Origin: Woeseiaceae bacterium
GTDB taxonomy: Bacteria > Pseudomonadota > Gammaproteobacteria > Steroidobacterales > Woeseiaceae
Assembly: GCA_028289545.1 (NCBI GenBank)
Contig: JANQPG010000016.1
Location: 22,874 to 86,873, forward strand
Direction of reading: 5' to 3'
DNA: 64,000 nt
Shown in pieces: positions 1 through 9,360 of the stretch (position 1 is its first letter; every line of letters starts with the position of its first letter). Below the pieces are notes generated by a model that saw nothing but the letters and a program-made list of their open reading frames with translations, ran no database searches and was not told where the DNA came from. The position numbers and the translations under genes were made by a program.

Positions 1-1955
1 ACGCACCAGTCCGCGTAGAAATCCAGGAGCGCGGTTCTGCCCGACGCGGCTGCCAGCGCCACCTCGCGATCCAGGTCGGCGCTGGTTTTGATGCGCTTGA
101 ACATCGCGTGTGCGTCGACGGTGGCTGCGCCGCCGGCGCTCCTCGCCGTCAGCGGGTCGAGCGGCTTCAGCGGATTGCTGCCGCCGGCAAGGACACCCAC
201 GAACAGCGCAATGCCGTAGAGCAGCGCGACGAGGCCAAAGCCCTTGCCGAGCTTCTGGCTCGTGGTCGAGTCGCTGCCGAGCGTTGTCAGTCCGCCCAGG
301 AAGACGCCAACCATGATCGTCAGGAGTGCCCACAGCCCCATCGTGACGGCGCCGGGCAGGACTCGCGACAACATCCAGATGGCGAGCCCCAGCATCATGA
401 AGCCGAACGCGCCCTTGACGGCCACCATCCAGGGCCCGACGCGCGGCAGTATTTTGCCCTGTGCGGCTCCGACCGCCAGCAGCGGTGCGCCCATGCCCAT
501 GCTCATGGCGAACAGCGCCGCGCCGCCGCGAACCATGTCGCCGGTTTGCGCCATGACCGTTAGCGCCGCAATCAGTGCCGGCGCAACGCACGCTGTTACA
601 ACCAACGACGAAATGGCGCCCATGACAAACGCGCCAATCATTGTGCCGCTCTTCTGGTTGCCCGACACCGAGGACAGCTTGCTTTGAATCGCGCTCGGCA
701 TCTGCAGCTCGAAGGCGCCGAACATGGCCAGTGCGAGTACGACAAACAGCCCGGCAAACAGGAACAGCACCCAGGGCTGGTTGAACATGGCCTGCAGCTG
801 CACGCCCGCGGCAGCCGCCGCAACGCCGGCGAGTGTGTAGACGATGGCCATGCCCATGACGTAGGACAGGGCCAGCGTAAATCCGCGCATCGGCGAGACG
901 TCGTCGCCTTCGCCCGCAATGATGCCCGACAGGATCGGCACCATCGGCAGCACGCACGGCGTAAACGCCAGTCCCAGGCCAGCAAGGAAGAACACGCCGG
1001 CCGCAACCCACAGGCTGGAGCCGGTAATAATTTGCGCGAGACGGCCCTGCTCAGAGACCGGGACGGCGGGACCGCCGGTGTTGGAGGGCAGGGTTGTGAC
1101 GGTTGTCGCTTCCGGCAGGCTCACCGTAAAACTCGTGGTTTTCGGCATGTAGCAAATGCCGCCGTCGGCACAGCCCTGATACTCGAGTTCGAGGTCGAGG
1201 TCCATGGCCTCCGGCGTGCCGCGTGCGATCGTCTGCCGCCAGAGCACGTCCGACAGATAGACTTCCTGCTCGCCAAAGTACTCGTCGAACTTCATCTTGC
1301 CGTCCGGCAGATCGAGTCCGCCGAACTGTGCCTTGTTGCCCAGCGCGTTGAGGCGAATCTTGTCCTTGTAAATGTAGTAGCCCGGCTCAATGCGGATGCC
1401 GACTTCGATCGTATTGCCGTCGACGACAAACACGTCGGGGATGAACACCTCCTCCTGCGGCGGGAATTCGCTCTGCCCGCCGCCGAACGCGGCGGCTTGT
1501 CCGCCACCGCTCAAGCCTTCGAGCGAGAGTTTCGGTTTGGCGGCCGCGAGGGTGACCGTTTCGTTCCAGGTCTGCGGCATGTAGCAGAAACCGCCGTCGG
1601 TGCAGCCGCGGCTCTTGATCGTGAGATCGATCTGTTCGGGGCGCTCGCCGCTGACCGTGTAGGGGATGCGAACCAGGAAGTTCCTGCGGTAGATGACCTG
1701 CTCGCCCATGAACTCGTCGCTGTAGACCTTACCCTCGGGCATCTCGGGAGTACCGAGCACGAGGCCCGCGGTCTCGAAGCCGAACGAGTCGCGGTACATG
1801 TAATAGCCTTCGTCGACGGCCCAGTCGATCTCGAGGGCGTCGCCGGCGTCGAACACGACGTAGTTGAACACCTCCTGGGGGGGCGGAGGCGGCTCGTTTT
1901 GTGCGACAGCAGCCGCAGGCAGGCACAGCAGTGTCAGTAACAGGCGTAGTTTCAT
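1..1955 (-). CDS. dsbD: Thiol:disulfide interchange protein DsbD (3' end outside window)
   Basis: DsbD moves electrons from cytoplasmic thioredoxin across the inner membrane to periplasmic disulfide partners such as DsbC and cytochrome c maturation proteins. The ATG at 1955 opens a signal peptide (MKLRLLLTLLCLPAAAVA). Two successive periplasmic alpha domains follow, each with the nDsbD cysteine pair: GCTDGGFCYM near residues 117-123 and GCADGGICYM near 261-267. The membrane domain has its two redox cysteines in FTPCVLPM (about residue 333) and TACVAPA (about 456). The reading frame leaves the window inside the C-terminal thioredoxin domain at LLDFYADWC, so the second active-site cysteine is off the edge. 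The visible 651 residues already exceed the usual full length of about 565-600 because the alpha domain is duplicated. It precedes groES, a common gammaproteobacterial order. Identity is certain. Confidence 0.96.
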   Translation of the reverse strand, partial: MKLRLLLTLLCLPAAAVAQNEPPPPPQEVFNYVVFDAGDALEIDWAVDEGYYMYRDSFGFETAGLVLGTPEMPEGKVYSDEFMGEQVIYRRNFLVRIPYTVSGERPEQIDLTIKSRGCTDGGFCYMPQTWNETVTLAAAKPKLSLEGLSGGGQAAAFGGGQSEFPPQEEVFIPDVFVVDGNTIEVGIRIEPGYYIYKDKIRLNALGNKAQFGGLDLPDGKMKFDEYFGEQEVYLSDVLWRQTIARGTPEAMDLDLELEYQGCADGGICYMPKTTSFTVSLPEATTVTTLPSNTGGPAVPVSEQGRLAQIITGSSLWVAAGVFFLAGLGLAFTPCVLPMVPILSGIIAGEGDDVSPMRGFTLALSYVMGMAIVYTLAGVAAAAAGVQLQAMFNQPWVLFLFAGLFVVLALAMFGAFELQMPSAIQSKLSSVSGNQKSGTMIGAFVMGAISSLVVTACVAPALIAALTVMAQTGDMVRGGAALFAMSMGMGAPLLAVGAAQGKILPRVGPWMVAVKGAFGFMMLGLAIWMLSRVLPGAVTMGLWALLTIMVGVFLGGLTTLGSDSTTSQKLGKGFGLVALLYGIALFVGVLAGGSNPLKPLDPLTARSAGGAATVDAHAMFKRIKTSADLDREVALAAASGRTALLDFYADWC

Positions 1956-2172
1956 GACTCGGGGCATCGGTGACACAAGGTCGTTTAAGGGTTGCAGGAC
2001 GAGATTTGGAACAACTGGCCGGACATAATCATCTGACCGTCCGCCGGGGTCGTTTGTTACGGACGTTTCACGCTTTGCCGATCTCATCAGCCCGCAACGG
2101 GCCGGACCGGCAGAATACCGGCCGGCGACAGGCCTGTCATCGATCCAGGTCCGGTTTTTTCCCGAAAGGCGC

Positions 2173-2200
2173 TTGAATTTTGGGGGCCGGCCACTATCAT
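2173..2200 (+). promoter_or_regulatory. groESL promoter, sigma70-like
   Basis: TTGAAT (2173-2178) and TATCAT (2195-2200) are separated by 16 bases and lie about 90 bases upstream of groES. The CIRCE operator starts on the last base of the -10 box. The preceding c (CTTGAA) also gives a partial heat-shock sigma factor -35 look, but no CCCCAT-type -10 is seen. The rest of 1956-2290 holds nothing else that I recognise. Confidence 0.6.
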
Positions 2201-2226
2201 TGGCACTCCCCTGGGCCGAGTGCTAA
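2200..2226 (+). promoter_or_regulatory. CIRCE operator (HrcA binding site)
   Basis: TTGGCACTC, nine bases, then GAGTGCTAA. This is the CIRCE inverted repeat (consensus TTAGCACTC-N9-GAGTGCTAA) with one mismatch. It directly follows the -10 box, so HrcA bound here would block groESL transcription until heat or misfolded protein titrates GroEL. Confidence 0.93.
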
Positions 2227-2290
2227 CAACGCGGCCTGACCAACTGCAAAAAGTCAGTTAACAATCAATAGTTTATAGGAGAGCTACACC

Positions 2291-2578
2291 ATGAAGATTC
2301 GTCCGCTTCATGACCGGGTCATCGTCAAGCGTATGGAAGAAGAGCGCACGTCCCCCGGCGGTATCGTGATTCCTGACGCGGCCACCGAAAAGCCGATCAA
2401 GGGCGAAGTCGTCGCCGTCGGCAACGGCAAGATTCTCGATTCCGGCGAAATCCGCGCCCTCGACGTCAAGGCAGGCGACCAGGTGCTGTTCGGCAAGTAC
2501 GCCGGCACCGAAGTCAAGGTCGACGGCGAAGAGCTGCTCGTCATGAAAGAAGACGACATCATGGCTGTGGTCGAGTAA
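2291..2578 (+). CDS. groS: Co-chaperonin GroES
   Basis: The 95-residue GroES is the usual length. It forms the heptameric lid of the GroEL folding chamber in the cytoplasm. The N-terminus [14 protein letters not shown] and the mobile-loop region [15 protein letters not shown] are diagnostic, and the protein ends in DDIMAVVE. An AGGAG site lies about ten bases before the ATG. It is transcribed with groEL 78 bases downstream from the CIRCE-controlled promoter. Nothing is unusual in the sequence. Confidence 0.98.
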   Translation: MKIRPLHDRVIVKRMEEERTSPGGIVIPDAATEKPIKGEVVAVGNGKILDSGEIRALDVKAGDQVLFGKYAGTEVKVDGEELLVMKEDDIMAVVE

Positions 2579-2653
2579 TCGATCTCTGCCCGCCAAACAT
2601 TTCTGAAGCGCGGCTCGGCGCCGCGATAACCACCTTTTCAAGTGAGGAATTAG

Positions 2654-4303
<1,650 letters not shown>

Positions 4304-4328
4304 GTCGTCGCCGACCAGCCAGAAAGTC

Positions 4329-4359
4329 AGAAAAGCCCGGCTTCGTGCCGGGCTTTTCT
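4329..4359 (+). terminator. Rho-independent terminator of groESL
   Basis: A perfect 13-bp stem, AGAAAAGCCCGGC, loop TTCGT, then GCCGGGCTTTTCT, ends in a T-rich arm and is followed by CGTTTTGGG. It lies 25 bases after the groEL stop. The A-rich left arm could also serve the converging minus-strand gene at 4383. Confidence 0.9.
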
Positions 4360-4382
4360 CGTTTTGGGAGTGATTATCTCGC

Positions 4383-4709
4383 TCAGGCGGGCGGTTTCCC
4401 CGCGATCAGGTTTTGCCACAGGGCGAGCCCGGCGGCCGCATCGACATTCGGGATTGTCACCGTCTCGAGTTCCTCCGTCATATCGACGTCAGAGTACTTT
4501 GTGTAGATGGCGTAGCCGCTGGAGAACACAGAGATGTTGAAGAGCGGCCCGTCATCACTGCCGCAATTGATCCATGCATCCGGATGCTCGTCATCCGGGT
4601 TCGCAAACAACTCTCGCAAAGCGTCCGCCAGTTGTTCTTTCGACGGGTTGATGGTGGTTTCACCAAGAACGCTGGTGAGATTCACCCATTCGTGCACGCC
4701 GCTTATCAT
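4383..4709 (-). CDS. Hypothetical protein, 108 aa
   Basis: I do not recognise this gene with confidence. The 108-residue product is acidic, soluble and without signal peptide or membrane segment. It carries a conserved-looking centre (WINCGSDDGPLFNISVF, then YTKYSDVDMTEELE) that loosely recalls small immunity-type (Imm1-like) proteins; that is a weak impression, not an assignment. The start ATG follows the stop of the FkbM-type gene by three bases, so the two are very probably co-transcribed and translationally coupled. No toxin gene is visible beside it. Confidence 0.7.
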   Translation of the reverse strand: MISGVHEWVNLTSVLGETTINPSKEQLADALRELFANPDDEHPDAWINCGSDDGPLFNISVFSSGYAIYTKYSDVDMTEELETVTIPNVDAAAGLALWQNLIAGKPPA

Positions 4710-4712
4710 CCA

Positions 4713-5435
4713 TCAGCCTTTCAGAAAACTGATCTCGCGCATGTGCGACGAGACATTGAAGATCCGGTAGCCGGCAGCACGCATGGCGTCGATCGTGGCG
4801 GCCGTCCGCGTCTTGCAGATCCCCTTGTGACGATGATGAAACTCGACGAGTACCTGTGTTGGTCGAAGCGCGGAGGCGAGCAGGCTGTCGATGACGGCGT
4901 ACTCCGCGCCTTCGATGTCCATCTTCAGCAGGTCGACGCGGGTGTGCCCGAGTTTGCGGGCCATGCTGCAGACCGTGTAGGCGGGTACGGTACGACCGTG
5001 GCGGGCGGAGCATCGTTCCGGCTGCACCGTAAACATGGTTTTCGACAGGCTGCCGTTGCTCTTGACCCGCGGATACAGCGTCAGCTCACCGTCTTCGCCG
5101 GCGGCGGCCCAGGCCAGGAAACGAAAGTTCTCGGGCGGGTTGGCGGCCTCGAGCGTGGTCTCCGCATCCGGCGTGGGATCGAACGCAAATACACGGGCAC
5201 CGCAACGTTCGATCAGCGCAAGGTCGAAGGCGATCGTATCGCCGACCCCCAGCGAATAGACGATGCTGTCCTCGTCGAGCCGCGAAGCGTCGTAAACCCA
5301 GTCCGCGTCATCGACGGCGGCCAGTTCGATGTCGGGCTCGAGCCTGAGCTCCGTGCCGGCGAGCTGACGCAGCTTCGTTTTGAGGCGGACGGCGGTCTGG
5401 CTTTTTTCTATTTTTTTCCAGCCGGGCAATGCCAT
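4713..5435 (-). CDS. FkbM family SAM-dependent methyltransferase
   Basis: The 240-residue protein has FkbM-type features: a Rossmann start at VYSLGVGDTIAFDLAL (about residues 58-74), an acidic FAFDPTPDAE segment after beta-2 and the typical LLKMDIEGAEYAVID motif near residue 170. FkbM enzymes O-methylate sugars, polyketides or lipids using S-adenosylmethionine; the substrate here cannot be told. It starts with an ATG (MALPGWKK) and has no signal peptide, so it should be cytoplasmic. It forms a two-gene unit with the small hypothetical gene downstream. No glycan cluster surrounds it. Confidence 0.88.
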   Translation of the reverse strand: MALPGWKKIEKSQTAVRLKTKLRQLAGTELRLEPDIELAAVDDADWVYDASRLDEDSIVYSLGVGDTIAFDLALIERCGARVFAFDPTPDAETTLEAANPPENFRFLAWAAAGEDGELTLYPRVKSNGSLSKTMFTVQPERCSARHGRTVPAYTVCSMARKLGHTRVDLLKMDIEGAEYAVIDSLLASALRPTQVLVEFHHRHKGICKTRTAATIDAMRAAGYRIFNVSSHMREISFLKG

Positions 5436-5524
5436 GAGCCTAGTCTACGTCTAAAAATGGTCCGAGTTGCTAAATTTCTGCGGCGCCGGCGGGTGTGTAG
5501 GGGGAGAGCAGGCTGTCGGCGCGG

Positions 5525-6073
5525 TCAGAATTCGAGCCAGTCCCGTGGCTCGCCGCGCACCAGCTCGTAGCGCGGGGAGCGGTGCTCCGGGTTCGTGACG
5601 TAGGCGCTGAGGGTTGTTGAGTTGGCGATCCTCCGGATCTGGCTGGCCGTTGCCCGCGAGCCGAAACTGCGGCTTGCCCGCATCGGGATGTCGTAGGGCT
5701 CGGACTCGGCCTTGTCTCGCCACTCGTCCAGCGCAAAGGTCATCGGCATGTCGTCGACTACGAGCACGATGCGGTCGAAGCCCGGCTCCGGCGCGCCGTA
5801 AAGCGGGCGATCCAGCGTTGTGCCCAGCGCAAACCACAGGTAGCGTCCACCCTCCGCTGAACCGGTCAGCATCACCGGCGCCATCAGCAGATAGTCTCTG
5901 CCCACGACGGACAAGCCCGGCCGCGACGTCGCGAGCCGCAGCGGCTCGTCGAGCCGGGTGAACGACTCACCCGTCCGCTCGTCGACATCGGCAACAATCG
6001 TATCGGCGCGCTTCGATGCGCAGGCCCCAAGCAGGATCGTTGCGAGCAGCAGGAAAACGGTCTTGTAGCGCAT
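5525..6073 (-). CDS. Putative outer-membrane lipoprotein, last gene of cytochrome operon
   Basis: The 182-residue product starts MRYKTVFLLLATILLGAC, a clear signal peptide with lipobox LLGAC, so the mature protein is lipid-anchored at about Cys18. No CxxCH motif and no domain that I recognise follow. The start codon lies one base after the stop of the beta-barrel gene, so it belongs to the multiheme cytochrome operon. Its job is probably structural: support or assembly of the outer-membrane part. That role rests only on position and the lipid anchor. Confidence 0.85.
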   Translation of the reverse strand: MRYKTVFLLLATILLGACASKRADTIVADVDERTGESFTRLDEPLRLATSRPGLSVVGRDYLLMAPVMLTGSAEGGRYLWFALGTTLDRPLYGAPEPGFDRIVLVVDDMPMTFALDEWRDKAESEPYDIPMRASRSFGSRATASQIRRIANSTTLSAYVTNPEHRSPRYELVRGEPRDWLEF

Positions 6074-6074
6074 G

Positions 6075-8627
6075 TCAGAACTCCAGCCGGTAGCCCAGGT
6101 TGACGAAACCGCCCATGAGCTCCTCGGTACCGTCGGGCGTAAACGGATCGGACTCGAGCGGCGGCAGTTCGCGGCTCGACCAGCGGGCGCCGGCCTCCAG
6201 GTCGATCAGGACGCGCTTGAAGCGGTACAGGATGCGTACGGCGGGTGTGACGATCAGCTGCTCGCTGGCGTTACCGACGTTCGGCGAGTGCGCGTCGATG
6301 CGAAGCCGCGGGTTGATCCGTAGCATGCGGCCGAAGGGCAGACGGGCGTCGGCGATCAGCGTGTGCGTATCCCTGGAGCGCGTCGAGCTGGACCGCACGC
6401 TCAGCATCATGAGGTCGTTCCGCCTGAGCAGATTGGTGCCGACGAGCATGGCGTTGAAGAAAATCTGATTGCCGGTTTCGGGTATGGCCGCGACGCCGCC
6501 CGAGGCTTCGGTACCGTCCGACTGGCGCAACGACACGTCGACGCTAAGGTCGAAGCGTTCGCCGAAAGGAATCGTGGCGCCAAGCGCACCGGTGGTTGCC
6601 TGCGCTGTGCGGTCACGTGCAAGCCGTCGAACCTGGCCTTCGCTAAACGTGTCGAGCAGTTCGTCGACGGTTGTGGCCGACTGGCCGCTGAGCGCGTTGC
6701 GGGTCGTCAGGTAGGGCAGGGCGCCGACATCGATTCGTCCGGTCAGCACCCAGCCGTTGTCCAGGCGCCAATGGAGGTGCGTTAGGAAGGTATTCAGGAC
6801 GTTGTAGGACACATCGTAGTCCACGAGACTGATCGCCGTTAGGCTGCCTTCCCGGTACTCCATTTCACCGCCGACCGCCTGCCGGTCATAAATGCCGTCG
6901 ACCGTTTGCTGGTGGGTATAGACACTGGTGCTGATCCGTCCGTCCCAAAGGTCTTCGATCCGCACGCTGCCGGCGACAAACGCCCGCTCGGAACGCGACA
7001 CGAAGCGCGGCGAATCGACGGGAACGCCGGCGCTCAGGCTCACGGCAATATCCGGCCGCCAGTCGTAGCTGAGTCCGAAGCCGTCGAAGCGCCCGGGCAC
7101 GCCGTCCTCGCGCCGCGTCTGCCGGCCGAAACGGCCCTGCCAGTCCCAGCGATGGTCACGAACGTCGATAAACGCGTCGGATACCCAGCCGACGTCGCCC
7201 GTTGAGTCGAAGTCGACGAGGTTATGCTGATAAGCGCCGTTGAAACGGGCCAGGAGGTCGAAGCGTTCCCCGCGGCGTGACGCGGTCATGTCGGCAAGTC
7301 CCAGTACTCCGGAGCTGCTGACGCGGTAGTTGCCGTCATGGACGACTTGCTCCTGGTTGCGCCAGTAGTAATGAGAGAGCCCGCCGTGGAACGTCCAGCC
7401 GTCCGATCCCGCTGAGCGTCGCGACACCCGACGGGTGCCCGTGTCCGCGGACGCGCGGTTGAAGGCCGTCTCGAGGCTGGTCAGGCGCTCGATCACCCGC
7501 CCGGCCATCAGGTGTTCCGGGTGTTCGTTAAGGAAAGCCCGATATTCGGCCAGTGCGCCGCGCGTGTTGCCGCTGCGCTCCAGGGCAAGGCCGAGCATCT
7601 CGCGGGCCTCGGGTCCGTGATTGTGGCCCGGCGATTCCAGTACCTCCGTGTAGTGGCGTATTGCCTCGGCGTAGCGCTGTTCGAGCAACGCCCGGCGGCC
7701 TTCGATCATGGCGTTGTCGAGTGCGGCAGCGCCGGGGCTGTCGGCGCGGGTCACTCGGACGGCAGGGGTTTCACGCGCCATGCGGTCGCGGATTTCGCCG
7801 CCGGCTCTTGCCGTACTGCGTTCGGCCTCCTCGACAACGCGTATCCATGCATCCGGGAACTGGGCAACCAGGCCGGATAACACCTGTTCGGCTTCCGCTT
7901 CCGAGTCGAAGAAGCCGAGTTTGAGTCCGTGCCAAAGTGTGCCGTTCACTTCGAACCGTGTGACGTACGCGAAGTGGGGTGAGGCTGAGCGTTCGAGCGC
8001 AGCAACGGCCGGGTCCGGGTTCGAAAACACACCCAGCTGGATGACAAAATCGCCGTCGGACGACGGCGGCACGTTGATGCGCGCGGACGCCCTCGGCTGC
8101 ACGCTGCGCCGGTTCGTCACTTCGGGAAGGCTGCGCGTTGCGGGTGGCGACGGCGCCGTTCGCGTCACAAGCGGCGCCGGTTTTGCCGCCGGCAGGCTGG
8201 CGGAGGCCACGTTGGTGTCGACAAACACCTCGATCCAGCCGACCTGGTGCTGACGCACTTCGAACTTCTGCGGCTCGCGGAACTTGAGGGTAATGAACGT
8301 ATCGCGTTCCGACAGTTTGTCGAACAGCACTTCGTCGACGTTGCCGAGCCGGAGGCTCGACGGCGCGTAACGCTCGCTCGCAATGTCGGCGAATATCTCT
8401 TCGCAGTCAGGGTCGAGTACCACTCGAATGCGCAGCTCGAGACCCGCACCGGCCGGCGAATGATCAACGTAGCGCATCGTGCAGCCGGGCCAGATTTCGA
8501 GTTTGGTAACGCCGTTGACCTTGCTGAGCAGTATGTTGTCGAGCGCAACGTTGGGGCCGGCAGCCGCCGGGCTGGCCAGGAGGCCGAGGAGAAGTCCGCA
8601 GGTTGCGACACGAAGCCAGGCCAACAT
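6075..8627 (-). CDS. SPOR/TPR outer-membrane beta-barrel protein of cytochrome operon
   Basis: The ATG at 8627 (MLAWLRV) gives an 850-residue protein with a signal peptide ending at about residue 24 (SPAAAG). It lies one base after the stop of the 9-heme cytochrome gene; the frame remains open upstream but only inside that gene. Domain order: an AMIN-like periplasmic domain (about 25-140), a Pro/Ala linker, a SPOR-like domain (FVIQLGVFSNPDPAVAALE onward, about 190-265), TPR-like helices (about 310-390), then a long region of alternating aromatic and polar strands ending in GYRLEF, typical of a beta-barrel closed by a C-terminal Phe. No heme motif is present. The position suggests the outer-membrane pore of an electron conduit, as MtrB or PioB does in porin-cytochrome complexes, but the N-terminal domains are unlike those. 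The role is inferred. Confidence 0.85.
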   Translation of the reverse strand: MLAWLRVATCGLLLGLLASPAAAGPNVALDNILLSKVNGVTKLEIWPGCTMRYVDHSPAGAGLELRIRVVLDPDCEEIFADIASERYAPSSLRLGNVDEVLFDKLSERDTFITLKFREPQKFEVRQHQVGWIEVFVDTNVASASLPAAKPAPLVTRTAPSPPATRSLPEVTNRRSVQPRASARINVPPSSDGDFVIQLGVFSNPDPAVAALERSASPHFAYVTRFEVNGTLWHGLKLGFFDSEAEAEQVLSGLVAQFPDAWIRVVEEAERSTARAGGEIRDRMARETPAVRVTRADSPGAAALDNAMIEGRRALLEQRYAEAIRHYTEVLESPGHNHGPEAREMLGLALERSGNTRGALAEYRAFLNEHPEHLMAGRVIERLTSLETAFNRASADTGTRRVSRRSAGSDGWTFHGGLSHYYWRNQEQVVHDGNYRVSSSGVLGLADMTASRRGERFDLLARFNGAYQHNLVDFDSTGDVGWVSDAFIDVRDHRWDWQGRFGRQTRREDGVPGRFDGFGLSYDWRPDIAVSLSAGVPVDSPRFVSRSERAFVAGSVRIEDLWDGRISTSVYTHQQTVDGIYDRQAVGGEMEYREGSLTAISLVDYDVSYNVLNTFLTHLHWRLDNGWVLTGRIDVGALPYLTTRNALSGQSATTVDELLDTFSEGQVRRLARDRTAQATTGALGATIPFGERFDLSVDVSLRQSDGTEASGGVAAIPETGNQIFFNAMLVGTNLLRRNDLMMLSVRSSSTRSRDTHTLIADARLPFGRMLRINPRLRIDAHSPNVGNASEQLIVTPAVRILYRFKRVLIDLEAGARWSSRELPPLESDPFTPDGTEELMGGFVNLGYRLEF

Positions 8628-8628
8628 C

Positions 8629-9360
8629 TCAGAACGCCGTCGTGTTGTGGCAGGCGTCGCACTCTGCCGTGGTCGGAATGTGGTCGGGATCTTTACCGGT
8701 TGCGAGCACCCCGTTGTGGCAGCTCGAACAGGTGCCAATAGCCTGTGTATGGTCGAAGAAGCTGACGATGCTGAACGTATCCGTCCGATGACAGTCCTCA
8801 CAGACGTTGCTGGTCGGCAAGTGGTCCGGCGTCTTTCCTCGTGCAGTCGTGCCGTTGTGGCAGCTGACGCAGTTATTCGTAATGCCCGTATGGTCGAAGC
8901 GGACGACTGCCTCGAACGTCGAGGTCAGGTGGCAGGCGTCGCAGTTGTTGCCGGTTGGCGGGTGATCGACCGGTTTGCCGGGCGCTGCCTGATTGTTGTG
9001 ACAGCTTACGCAGTCACCGAACGCCTCCGCATGATCCATCCTTGCCACGGGGATGAAGCTGCGCGGCGCGTGGCAGGACTCGCAGCGCTCGCTCGTCAGC
9101 AGGTGACGCGCGGGTTTGGGCGTTGCCGTGACCGTCCCGCCCGTCGTGTGACAGTCTTCGCACTCGCGCAGCGTACCCTCGAAGATACCCTTGCTGTGGC
9201 AGTCGCCGCAGCCCGTCACGAGGTGAGCGCCCTCCAGGCGGAAGCCGGTCGAATCGTGGTCGAAGTCGGAGCGTATGGCGCTTTGTGCATGCGACACAAT
9301 CGGCGCCACGAAGACGAGGGCCATCAGTGTCAGTGCAACGACAGGGGTCAACCGGCTCAT
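8629..9360 (-). CDS. Nine-heme c-type cytochrome
   Basis: The start ATG at 9360 (MSRLTPVVALTLMALVF) overlaps the previous stop by four bases and encodes a Sec signal peptide ending near SHAQ. The 243-residue product contains nine CxxCH heme-attachment motifs (CGDCH, CEDCH, CESCH, CVSCH, CDACH, CVSCH, CEDCH, CSSCH, CDACH). The C-terminal half repeats a two-heme unit, roughly CxSCHN-x5-GK-x2-DH-x2-T-x3-C-x2-CH, with FDHT between units supplying distal histidines. It should be a periplasmic electron carrier passing electrons between the 21-heme protein and the outer membrane, comparable in role to MtrA-type decahemes. No catalytic site is evident. Confidence 0.92.
   Translation of the reverse strand: MSRLTPVVALTLMALVFVAPIVSHAQSAIRSDFDHDSTGFRLEGAHLVTGCGDCHSKGIFEGTLRECEDCHTTGGTVTATPKPARHLLTSERCESCHAPRSFIPVARMDHAEAFGDCVSCHNNQAAPGKPVDHPPTGNNCDACHLTSTFEAVVRFDHTGITNNCVSCHNGTTARGKTPDHLPTSNVCEDCHRTDTFSIVSFFDHTQAIGTCSSCHNGVLATGKDPDHIPTTAECDACHNTTAF

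Noticed and set aside
684..1940. 418-codon plus-strand frame opposite dsbD
   Set aside because: Shadow of DsbD; no RBS or domain.
4383..5435. FkbM gene plus small gene as a toxin-immunity or secondary-metabolite cassette
   Set aside because: The Imm1 resemblance is weak and no toxin or biosynthetic genes are adjacent.
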